Source: Coriaria nepalensis (lineage: Eukaryota; Streptophyta; Magnoliopsida; Cucurbitales; Coriariaceae). Taken from it: a DNA stretch of 64,000 nt. The stretch lies in NCBI GenBank assembly GCA_027186245.1, contig CP114490.1, forward strand, positions 2,991,001 to 3,055,000, in the 5' to 3' direction. Below, piece after piece: positions 23,564 through 35,600 of this stretch. Within the stretch, counting starts at the first letter, position 1, and each line of letters opens with the position of its first letter. The notes under the pieces were generated by a model. That model ran no database searches, was not told where the DNA came from, and saw only the letters and a list, made by a program, of their open reading frames with translations. A program made the translations under genes and the position numbers.

Positions 23564-25305
23564 GACATTATTTATTCATTACAAAACACAAACGTATTAA
23601 CTTATTATTTAACCGTGCCAAGTAGGGCTCACTTCCACGTGCCCCAATTCCTCCTTCCCTACCGCACCCCACCCCCCCAAAAAAAAGAGAGAGGGTAAAT
23701 GGTACATCATCCTGTTTTGCTTCGTCTAGAACTAAAGAGAGATCCATTCATGTAATCATATATTGATCTATGCCTTTATAAACATCACCGACAACTCCAA
23801 CAAGCCCTACCTATCTTTCCTTCTAGGCGAGGTAGTTGACTTCTTTTCCTCTTATACATCCTTTGCTCAATTCTTCTAGCTTGGTTGGAAGAACCAGGTT
23901 TTTCGTTTTGTTGTGCACATACTATTTGGAAGAGATGAAAGGAGAGCATGTTGCTTGCGAATCATCCCAAACAAGGATGCGGGTTAATCGAGTTTGGCAG
24001 GCGGGTTCGCTAGTGAAGTTTGATTGGCCATGGATGAAGGCTAGCTAAATCGTGAATTCGAGGAGTCGAGGGAATGCTACCTCTCTCTAGGCAAGTCTGA
24101 TGCTTGGCTTCATGGATCTATATCTTCCTTGCTTAATCAATTAATAATAATCGTCCTAGTTTTTCTGGGCTTAAAGTTTCTTCCTTTTCCTTTTTCCCTT
24201 TTTTGCCTAGAAATTGATTTGGACTAAGGAAATAGTTACCTTTAATTAAGTAGACTACGTATCAAGTTCTTACTCTAGATTAAATTATCATTTTCCTATC
24301 TCTTACCTCTTCTTCACGTGTCTGCAAGGATTTTTATGGATCTTAATATATCATATATCTATTTTTGGGGGTCAAATTGATGAGAATGATTAATTGGTTC
24401 TTGATCCATAGATAAAGCTTATAGCAGCACTAAATGCATTTGATGAAAAGAAGGGGTAAATATTTGATCATATGCCCTAGTTTCTTCTTTCTTTGAACAT
24501 ATATAGTACAAAATAGAGATATTTATTCAATCATTGTGTATATCCGATCTCCATTTTCCATACGACTCTTTCGTACCAGAAGCCTATACAGTATTGCCTA
24601 AATGCTTTTGGTTGTATATATAATAACTCCGAGAGATTGAAATGATATAGTGAAAACAAAAGAGAGGAAAAAAAAAATTGATGTAGTTTATAATTAAGGA
24701 TGAAATATTTAATATACAAGTATCGGTATGATGGTATGCAATACAAGCCCGATATGCAATAGCGGAACTTGGAATCTAATAATAAATGTAAATAATATTC
24801 TCAAAACCGAATATAACATTATATTATAAATTAAATTTAATCGATTTGATCATAAGAAAATGAATATTTTATATAATGATAAGTAGTATATTAAAATACT
24901 TAAATATAAATTATTTTATTTTATAAAAAAGGAAAATAAAAAATATATGGCGAAGATCAGGAGTTGAAAGTTCGAATATTTTTTAAAAAAGAAATTAAGA
25001 AAAAAATAACTTTATTAGAAAAGAAAAAAAGAAAGAAAATTAAAATACTAATTTTATTAATACGTAATTGAATAAGCAATAAAAAATAAATGAAATAAAT
25101 GAAATAAATGAAGGAAAAAAAATAAGTTAAGGAAATAAAATTGAAAAACTAATTTTATTTAAAAAAAAAAACAATTAGTGGGTATTGAATAAGTAATAAA
25201 AATTGAAGGAAATAAAAAAAAGAAATTTCCAAAGTGGAAGCGATCAAATCATGATTTCTAATAAGTTTAATAATAATATTTTTTTATTTATAAATTTAAA
25301 TAACA

Positions 25306-25307
<2 letters not shown>

Positions 25308-25337
<30 letters not shown>
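25308..25337. repeat. ATT/TTA microsatellite
   Basis: About nine to ten tandem ATT units. Confidence 0.85.
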
Positions 25338-26080
25338 TTCTGAGTGTGCCCAAGCCGGCCACTTGCCGACATAATAGAAGAAACGCAGTTCATTTTGAAA
25401 TATTGGTACTTGATTGGAGAGACTGTTTTGAAGCGTGGATAATTAATTGGCTTTGTATTTGAATATAATTTCAAGTTTACCAGAACACATCCACGAAGAT
25501 CAAGTTACTTGGGCTTAAGCCTAATTGGGCTGGATTGTGACATTGATCCATTTAGAATAAGCCTACTGTATGTTAAGGGACCAAATTGAATTCGACATGA
25601 ATTATGTTGGCCCAATATTTGAAATGGATTAATAACTCGTACAAATTACTTTTCGGCCCAGTCTGTTTCTTTGGATGGAAATGGGAGAAAAGAAAAAAAA
25701 AAAAAAAAAAAAAAAAAGGGGGAGGGAAAGGAAAATGTAAGTGAATCCAAATATAGGTTTTAAAAAGATAAGAAGAAATTAACTCATTTTGTTCTATAAA
25801 TAATATATACTAAGTCTCTCATGATATGAAATGGACAAGGACAAAACTGTCATATGAATTCTAAACCAAACAAAGCCTTAAAGTATACGATGATGTCTTA
25901 CAAAAAAAAAAAAAGATAACATATTAAATAAAAAATAAATTTAAATTTAATATAATGAATATGACTCTTTCGAACCAATCTGGACTCAGGATTAAAATTA
26001 ATATCGAAATCTAAACTCTTTATTAATTCATAATTTGAATTAAGCAACATAATTAAACGAAAAGAAGAAGAAAAAAAAAA

Positions 26081-26697
26081 ACAGTTTTCTTGTATCAGAA
26101 ATGAAAAAAGTAAAAAAAGATCAAAACTTTCCCTCCTCCCGAAACGAGGTCGACTGAGCTTCCCTCCTTGCCCTAATTCGCTCAGGTGAGCTCTGTAACT
26201 CAGTTCCTCGTTTTTTTCTTAATGAATTTCGAGCTTCCTTACTCGTTCCGAGTCGCACTCTTACTCAATTTTCTATTATCAATTGGAAGATTGCTCTCTA
26301 TTTGGTTCATAAATCTGGTAAGAGGAAGGACTGGGTAATTTGGGAATTTGAGTCGTTGGACATTGTTTTGCTTTATAGCAGAAAGTATGCATGTTTTTCA
26401 ATGATATGATCATTCTTCAACAATCTCAATATTTGATGTATACTTTTATATTCACCTTTTTAAGAATGAGCATTTTTGCTTCCGATAAATCAAACACGGA
26501 TTGAGTATGTTTATGCAAGCATAGTTTAATGAGTTTGTTTTAAACTCCCAAATGTAGTGGTAGTTGAATTTTGGATCTAGAATGTTTTGGTTGATCTGTT
26601 TATTGTAATATGGCCGTATGATTCTCAATTGATGTCAACTATGCATTACTCGAGTAAAAGATAATTGATGCAATGTGTAGGGTCTTGAGGTTGCAAG
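26081..26697 (+). promoter_or_regulatory. Leader region of the ATRX-like gene
   Basis: A probable 5' UTR exon (about 26110-26185, ending at the CAG|GTGAGC donor) is followed by an intron. That intron ends at a TAG acceptor around 26680, about 18 bp before the ATG. The upstream sequence has no TATA box that I can place confidently. Confidence 0.4.
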
Positions 26698-29600
26698 ATG
26701 GAAGAACACCATGAAGCTGACGATGTAGGGAGTATCTCCAGTGATTCTTTCATAGATGACTCAGATGATAGGCCATCAACCGAACTGGAGGATGAATTGC
26801 CTCTTGAGGCAAGTCAATAAATTTCATTTTCAATTTGTTGTAAAAAGCTTCTTCTTTTACTATAAGCTGTGGATAGTGTCTCTTCTTTTCAGAAAATTCT
26901 CTCTGTTTGATTTTCATGTTCTTTCTCGAAAGTGTCTGACACGGTTTTTTTAATATTGTACAGGAACCTCTGACTGAAAAAGATATTGATGAATTAGTTT
27001 CCGAGTTCTTAGAAGTTGAGAGCAAGGTAATATTATACTGATTCCCTTAGGCTAAATAGGCGATCATGAATTCAATTCTATGTTTGTGTCTATGATTTTC
27101 TATGAAGAACATTCATGAAGATTCACTAGTATTAGGCTGCAGAGGCTCAGGAAGCACTTGAAAAGGAATCTCTTGCTAAAGTGGAGAATGAAGTTAGAGA
27201 TGAGTTGGCACAAACTCTTACTGGAGATGAGGTTAGTTTTTACTCACTCCTTCTCTTTGGATTTTTGTTACCTGGCAAGCCCTTATCTGTTTCGCTTGTG
27301 CATAGTTGGAAACAGCTGTTGCAGATGAGATGGATACTCTTACAGAAGAGTGGGAAGCTGTGCTTGATGAGCTTGAGACTGAAAGTGCTGATTTGTTGGT
27401 ATGCTTTTCTTTTCAATCAGAGTAACGACTTTGTTCTAAACAGATATTTGAATACTCATGTTGATGTGAGTGGCTACTTTTGCCACATTAACTAAACCAC
27501 ATACCGTACATTGACTACTGTATCAGATACATTTCTCTCATTTTTTTGAGTTCTTCTTCTTTCAACAGGAACAACTGGATGGGGCTGGTATTGATTTACC
27601 CAGCCTTTACAAGTTGATTGAAAGTCAGGCTCCCAATGGTTGCTCTACTGAAGCTTGGAGAAAAAGGATACACTGGGTGGGATCTCAGGTGACTGGTGAT
27701 CTTACTGAATCAATAGCTGATGCCGAGAAAACTCTTCTAACCCAAAGGCCCGTAAGGAGGTATGATCAGCTCTTTTGGCACTGTTAGTTTCCTTTTAGCT
27801 GTTGTTTATCTCATATGCTTCTACTTTGTGGGCGTAGGCGACACGGTAAACTGCTGGAAGAAGGAGCCAGTGGATATCTACAGAAAAAAATTTCTGGGGA
27901 TGGGAGTAATGAAGCAACTGTGGCAGAAACTTTCGAGGTAGATTGGTGCTCTTTGAACAAGGTATTCTCTGAAGGTGCTTCGGAAGAAGGCACTTCATTT
28001 GGAAGCAAGCACTGGGCTTCAATTTACTTGGCCAGTACTCCACAGCAAGCTGCATTGATGGGACTCAAATTTCCTGGTGTCGATGAGGTTTCCATTTATT
28101 ACTATCGTTATCATTTTTATCATTTTTATTGTTGTTATTACTGTTGTTGTCTATGTTTTAAAAAGGACATTTTTTTTTTCAATCAGGTGGAGGAGATTGC
28201 TGATGTTGATCCATTTGTTGCAGCAACATTAGCCAACGAAAGTGAATTAGATCTGACTGAAGAACAGAAGAAAAAATTTAGAAAGGTATGCCAATACTCT
28301 CCTGAAGCCATTGTTTCTTTCTGTCTTAAAAATGCATGTATGAGCTGACTCAAGATATGAATATCACTCATCTTGCATGTAATGGTCTCTGTCAAAGGTG
28401 ATTTCATTTTGAGAAATATAATCACGGTTACATTGGAGAGTCTAACAAATTAGGATTTTGAGGCATATTTATTCATGACGTGTTTCTTTCTTTCTTCCCT
28501 TTTTATTTTATTTTATTTTTTATTATTATTATATTTTTTATGGAAGTTAGAATCCACTTTCCAAATTTTCTTTTGCTACCTGGTTGAGCTTTGTTAGTTT
28601 AAGAATTTTTTTTTAATTCATTTCAACAGGTTAAAGAAGAAGATGACGCCAACATTGACAGGAAACTCCAAATTCATTTGAAACAGCAGAGACATCGGAA
28701 GAGGTGTAAAGAGGTATAGTTAGTGTGCATCGTTTTGTTCTCTTTATATTTTATCAGCCTGGACTACAAAATATTGAAATGCTCTTAAGTTATTATTCAC
28801 AAATATCGACCTGCAGAATATCTTATTTATATCAAACAAAGGTTATTATAACAGACTAACTTTGACTATACTAGGGGTCCTATTCAGCTGCGGGATTAGC
28901 ATAACACTCTATATGTGATTTTCTATGAGATAAATAACTATAAGCTCTTTTTTAGTTGGTTTGCATACATGCTAATTACATCAAATTGCTACCGTGATTT
29001 TTTGAAGTAGCTGTTGTTTGTAGGGGAATTGTGAAGCCGCTAAGATGATGTTAGACCCGTCATTATTATTAGTATTAGTATTATTATTAGTATTATTATT
29101 ATGGGGCTATTTTAGTAATTGGTTGTTAGTAGTATAAATAGCAGTAGTATGGTTAGGGTTTAGGGGGGGATTAGATTTTGGAGAGTAAGAACTCTTACGG
29201 AGAGACGGTCTACCTCTCGAATTGTAGACCATCCTATGTTATTTTGATTATTTTGGTGATTGCAGAACAAAGTTTAGCCCTATTCGTAATTATCTAGACC
29301 GGGTCCTATTAGATGATTAACATAAAATACTGCAAGTTGTTGGTTGCATTACATCTTATGACTGGGCAGTGTAGGAGTTTGGACCATGTTTCTAGCTGAT
29401 TCTATGTGGCAATTGATTTGCTAGATGTGGCTTTTCCCACTTTTTGTGGAATTATTCATATGCCATGTTGCTAAAGATGGTCTATTTGTTCCTATTTTGA
29501 CATCTCTTGTTATTCATTTGGTGATATAGGAGGTCCTTCAAAATGAAGTTTCTGCAGCTGATAGGGTAACACAAAGCAATGCAGATCAACTTGCTTCTAT

Positions 29601-32600
29601 GGTTGACAGTTTGAACCATGTTCTAGGGGTTGGAAAAGCTCTTTCTAATGATAAAAATGAGGTTACTTTACAGAATCAATTGACCAGTGTGCATGAAGTT
29701 TCTGATGATTCTAGCCTGCTCATCAATGGAAAGTTATCAAATAATGATGCTTATACATTGTCTTCTTTCCCTGGTTTAATTTCAAGCCAAGGATCCAAGC
29801 GTCCAATTGGAGACGAGGAATTAAACAGTGAAAATAAGAAGAGTCGAACTGTTATCACTGGTATTGAAGACCAATCCCCTTCAACAAAGGAAAAGCCAGT
29901 TTGTGATGTAACTAAGATGGACAACCTGAAGGAAGAAATTGACAGCTTTGGAGATGATGCTCTTCTGTCAGAGGGTGGGATTGAGGAGTTCCGTTGCACT
30001 GCTTGTGGAAATGTAGCTATAAAAGTGCATACACATCCACTTCTTAATGTAATTATTTGTGGGGACTGTGATTGCTTATTGGAAGAAAAGAAGCGCAAAA
30101 AGGTACTTGGAAAATCATATTTTTGTTGCATTAAAAGTGCATACACATCCACTTCTTAAAGTAATCATTTGTGGGGACTGTGATTGCTTATTGGAAGAAA
30201 AGAAGCGCAAAAACGTACTTGGAAAATCATATTTTGGTTGCATTACATAGATACATTCATGAATTGTACATATTATTTTGAAGATTTTTTCCTTAGTTGA
30301 CATAATATTGCCCCCCCCCCCAAAAAAAAGCCACGCACACAGAGAAAATAAAATATAAAGAATCTATAGCAATAGTTTAAGTTGTAAACTATATTGGTAT
30401 TGCCTTTGGTTTTGGTGTTTTTTTTTGGTTGAATGGGATGTGGACATATAATTTCTTCCAAGTTCCTAACTATCAAAATCTCATGTAGAAATAGAGAAGT
30501 AAAGAGAGAAACATGAGACCAGTATTCTGTTGCTTTGTCAAATGACCCATGAAGGAGGAAAAAGTGGAGAAAGAAGTTAATTAGTGTACTTTAGTGACTC
30601 TTATTAGATTAACATTATTCTAAAATTAAGGCGACAGCCTGATTTTCTAACATAGTCTTTGTGACTTAGAACCTAACCCCCTACCTGAAAGAAATTCAAG
30701 ACTGTTTCAAAATGCTCCAGGAAATTTGTTCTATAGATTTTGTGACCCAGGAGGATTAGCACTTGCGTTTGTCTAATAAAATTACTCAAGTAAGTAACAA
30801 GGAAGTTGGTCTGTCAAGCCCTTTTCTTTCTCTTTATTTATTTATTTTATTTTGCTGTATCTATGTGATATAACGCTCAATACCCCATCCCTGAGGATCA
30901 TGGCCAATTTAAGCATACAAATGTTGTGATCTGTGAGAGCTTATGCTTATGTATACTTGCATGTTTGGCGGTTGCTTTAACTTTCAATATTCTGTGCTTT
31001 TGTTGGAATTATATACTCGACTCTGCTGCTTGGCAGTTAAGCTGAATGTTTGAGTAAGAAGTTCCATTTGGATGAGTTTTTCTAATTCATTTTGGTTTAT
31101 GTGCTTGTCGGAATTGCTGCAGGATCTTGATTGCACCCAATGTTATTGTGAATGGTGTGGACAAAACAATGAATTAATTAGTTGTAAATCATGCAAAACA
31201 TTGTTTTGTACCTCTTGCATAAAGAGAAACATTGGTGGAGAATCCCTGTTGGAAGTTCAATCCTCTGGTTGGAATTGCTGTTGCTGTCGCCCGAGCCTCT
31301 TGCAAAAGTTAACTCTGCAGTTGGAAAAAGCTGTTGGATCTAGAAATTTGACAGATTCCTCAAGTTCTAGCTCTGATGGTGATTCAGATAATTCAGCTGC
31401 TGGCATAAATGTTGCTATACCGTATGTTTACGTTGCCTTCTTAACTGAGATCTTGAGAATGTTGTTAATATAAATTTTGTTCTGGCTTCTTGCTTTTAGT
31501 TGTACATATGTTCCATTTTAGTTCCTAAGAGGATATGGGGGCACTCATAATGTTGAATTGTATATGATTGTGTATATTGTAAGCGTTAGCTTTTTCATAA
31601 AATAAATAGAATAGGCTCACTCTGTTATTCTCTGAGGGAACACTAAAGTTTAGATATTCTACAAATTTTCTATCTATAAGGAGGAAAAGAAAAAAAAAAG
31701 AAAGAGGGAAAAGAACTTGGCTTCTTGATTTTTATTCTAATATTGCATTACTAATTTTCACTAGGTCAAAGAGAAAGCGTAAAAAAAAGATTCGGAGGAT
31801 ACTTGATGATGCTGAGTTAGGAGAAGAGACCAAGAGAAAAATAGCAATAGAAAAGGTATGTTCTTTGAATATATATATATTTATCAATTTTTTACTTTTT
31901 TCTGTTTGGGGAGTTAAATTTATTTAACCATTTTTTCAAATTTTTTAGGAACGTCAAGAACGTCTAAAGTCCTTGAAAGACCAGTTTTCTGTCAAACCAA
32001 ATGTTATAAGCTCTCTGACTTGTAATGGGAGCTTACCTGAAGGTACAACAGTTGAAGTACTCGGTGATACGTCAACAGGTTACATAGTTAATGTCGTGAG
32101 GGAGAAGGGAGAAGAGGCTGTTAGAATTCCCCCAAGCATCTCTGGAAAACTGAAAGCCCACCAGGTTACTCTCTTATAGTGGGTTTAGGATTTCAATCTT
32201 TACTTCTAATATTTTGAATGTCAGTGGCATTGCTTATTGTTAATATCTTTTTGGTTCTTTTTCTATTGTTATATATATACACATTTTGTGCGACCTACTA
32301 ATAATCTCATACTCTGCATATTCTGAATACTAGGCCATGCACAACAAAGGTTTTGCATTTATCATTTATTGTGTAGATTACTTGGTATGATAATCCTTCA
32401 TATCCTGAACAACAGGCGTGTCATTTAAATTTTCTTTATTCTCCTTAATGTTAAGCACTTAGTGGGTCTCTTCGTCAAATGTTACCCTGTATTGTGTTGG
32501 ATGGGTTTTGGTTGATTTTTCTATCAGTAATCATTTTCAATGATGATAAATTTGACATTGCGCTGCAGATTTCTGGAATACGATTTATGTGGGAAAATAT

Positions 32601-35600
32601 CATACAATCAATTCGAAAAGTGAAGTTGGGTGATAAGGGTCTTGGATGCATTCTTGCTCATACCATGGGCCTTGGTAAAACTTTTCAGGTACTTTGTTAT
32701 CTCTCTCTCTCTCTTGTCTCTTCTATGGGTCCTAAACTTGATTAGTAATTGCATGCGAGGCTAAGCAAATGATAATATAGGTCAGCCTGAGTTCTGATGG
32801 GGATTGAAATCTCAAACTATTGCATGTTTGTGCAATCTACGCCACTCTCGCATGTCTGAAATTGTGAGGTTGACTAGGTCATTTGGGTATTCTGGACACT
32901 CTCAATTAAAGTTTAGAGAAGTTGTTATGTGCTTGAACATAGGACTTAATGATTGTTAAACTTGCATTTTTTTTGGATTTAAATCACAAGTTCATCGGGT
33001 TTCTAGAAACTTTTAAACTGAAAGAAAGTGAATGAAATGGCACGTCTCCAAATGAGATTTGTTCATTGTACTTGTCACATATTCCAATTGTCTATCATAA
33101 CTTCGTTCTGTGATTGGTGATACAACCAAACCCTATATATAATCATCTTTCTCAACATTGGATGTGTATAATATATATTCTTAGAGCTCCAGTTCTGGTG
33201 TATTGTGAAGAATTATTACTTGGCACTCCCCAATTAGATATCTTTGTGCTCATCTTAAAGTTTTTTACATGCTCTTATGGATTTTCTATTTGTGTATTCT
33301 CCAGTAATTTCAATTATCTAAGATCGTTATCTTCCATATCCAAAACTTGGGGATCATTTACATATTTCGACAAGTCCAGCAGCTTGCTGCCTTATAAGCT
33401 TCATGATAGTATTTGATTGCCTTCGTTTCTTACTTACTTTTCCGATGATTGGTGAACTTGGCTGGACTGCTTTGTTAAATTGTATTTGCAGGTTATAGCA
33501 TTCTTGTATACTGCAATGAGAAGTATTGATTTGGGATTGAGAACTGCACTAATTGTCACACCAGTTAATGTGCTGCATAATTGGCGGCAAGAGTTCCTGA
33601 AGTGGAAACCTTCAGAATTAAAGCCTCTTCGTGTCTTCATGCTTGAAGATGTACCTAGGTCAATAAACAATGCATTATTTTTCATGTTTAGTTATTATCA
33701 CCAAGTCTCTTACAGTCTTACTAGCTTTGTTGTGTTCCAACGGTGGATGTCATGTTCTCAGATCTCTTTCTTTTTGTTTTTTCAAGTTTCTCTGTATGTT
33801 CTCTGAAACAAGGAGAAAAAAAGAGAGAAAAATGAAAAAAGGGAATTAAAAGATATCAAATTGTGTGCATTCCTTCATGTTGACTTGACATTGCATTTTG
33901 CAACTGCTGACCTGATTCATCTTCACAGGGAGAGAAGAGCAGAATTACTGGCCAAGTGGAGAGCAAAAGGTGGGGTCTTTCTGATTGGATACACTGCTTT
34001 TCGGAATTTATCCTTTGGAAAACATGTGAAGGATCGACACATTGCGCGAGAGATTTGTCACTCTTTGCAGGTGATTGATACTGATTACTAAGAGGCTTAT
34101 ATATAAATAGAATGTGTATATATATATATATATATTTGTTTATTTATTTATACTTTTTTTTTTATTATTTTATTTTGAGTCAGTTATAAGCTGTCAGTGA
34201 TAGTGTTCATTTCTTTTCTCCCCTTATTTGATGTAATATCACAAAATAACTGGTGTTTTTGTTATGATGAAAAGGGTGTTATTTCATATTTATGATTGCC
34301 TCTTTAGGGTACAGATTGCTAAAATTATCTGGCACTCTCACTTATCTGGAAAATCATTGTTTCATGCTGTTTTAGCTGTATGTTTCTGTGTAGACGTCAA
34401 ACTCTTTCCCATCTAACACTTTCAATATATACTTGTCATCTCTTTACCATCCATGATTTTCATGTTTTAATTAAATAAATGATATTTCTTGCCAGATTAA
34501 AATAATAATAATAACAATGATAATAATAATATGTAAAATTGTAGAATACGATTTTCTTTTTCTTTTTCTTTCTGTGTTAAATCCATTTCTTACTGTGGAG
34601 CTGCTTTCTTTCCCATTTACTTGGCAGGATGGACCTGATATTCTTGTTTGTGATGAGGCCCACATGATTAAGAATACTAAAGCTGATATAACCCAAGCAT
34701 TGAAACAAGTGAAGTGCCAGAGAAGGATTGCATTAACTGGATCACCTCTTCAGAATAATCTCATGGAATATTATTGTGTAAGTTAAATAACAGCCCTGAA
34801 TTTCAGCTGTTTACATATTCTTATTTGAGATTTAATTCATCCTGCATACTTATCTTGGACAGATGGTTGATTTTGTGAGAGAAGGTTTCCTGGGAAGCAG
34901 CCATGAATTTAGAAACCGGCAAGACAACACCCGATATAATTCCCATCTCAATAAGTTATTTATTTATACATATCTTGACTGAGGCTGGTTTTCTTATATA
35001 CAGCTTCCAGAATCCTATAGAGAATGGACAGCATACTAATTCAACTCTACACGATGTAAAAATTATGAACCAAAGGTCCCATATTCTCTACGAAGAGCTA
35101 AAAGGTTTTGTTCAAAGAATGGACATGACTGTGGTCAAGAAGGACTTGCCACCCAAAACAGTCTTTGTGATAGCTGTAAAGCTTTCTGCCTTACAGAGGA
35201 AGTTGTACAAGAGATTTCTTGATGTGCATGGATTTACTGATTACAAGGATCCTAATGAAAAGATAAGAAAAAGATCTTTTTTTGCTGGGTACCAGGCCTT
35301 GGCTCGGGTATATTCTTAGTCTCTTCTAAGAGATTGCTTAATCCCAATTATGGCACAAGTACATGCAATTATTCTTGTAAATGATATTATTCCACCTTTG
35401 TTTTCCTCCTTTTCCTCTTAACCCTTGCTATATTGATTAATAATTTTACCCATATAGATATGGAACCATCCTGGAATCTTGCAATTAACAAAAGAAGACA
35501 AAGACTATGTCAGACGTGAAGAAGCTGTCGAAAATTTTCTTCCGGATGACAGCTCCAGTGATGAAAATGTGGATTATAATGTGGCAATTGGAGGTACTGT

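Larger units (their letters stand above)
21104..26080. other. Gene-poor interval
   Basis: No supported coding gene. It holds an exact 166-bp tandem duplication (23232-23563), a TTA/ATT microsatellite (25308-25337), an A-run followed by a G-run (25693-25724), and a very A/T-rich belt from about 24770 to 25340. An open frame at 23836-24048 (plus) has no family motif. I looked for known plant microRNA sequences around 23740-24140 and found none. Confidence 0.45.

Noticed and set aside
23740..24140. Possible microRNA precursor (spaced GAGGTAG and CTACCTC words)
   Set aside because: No known mature plant microRNA sequence is present and the pairing is too short and poor.
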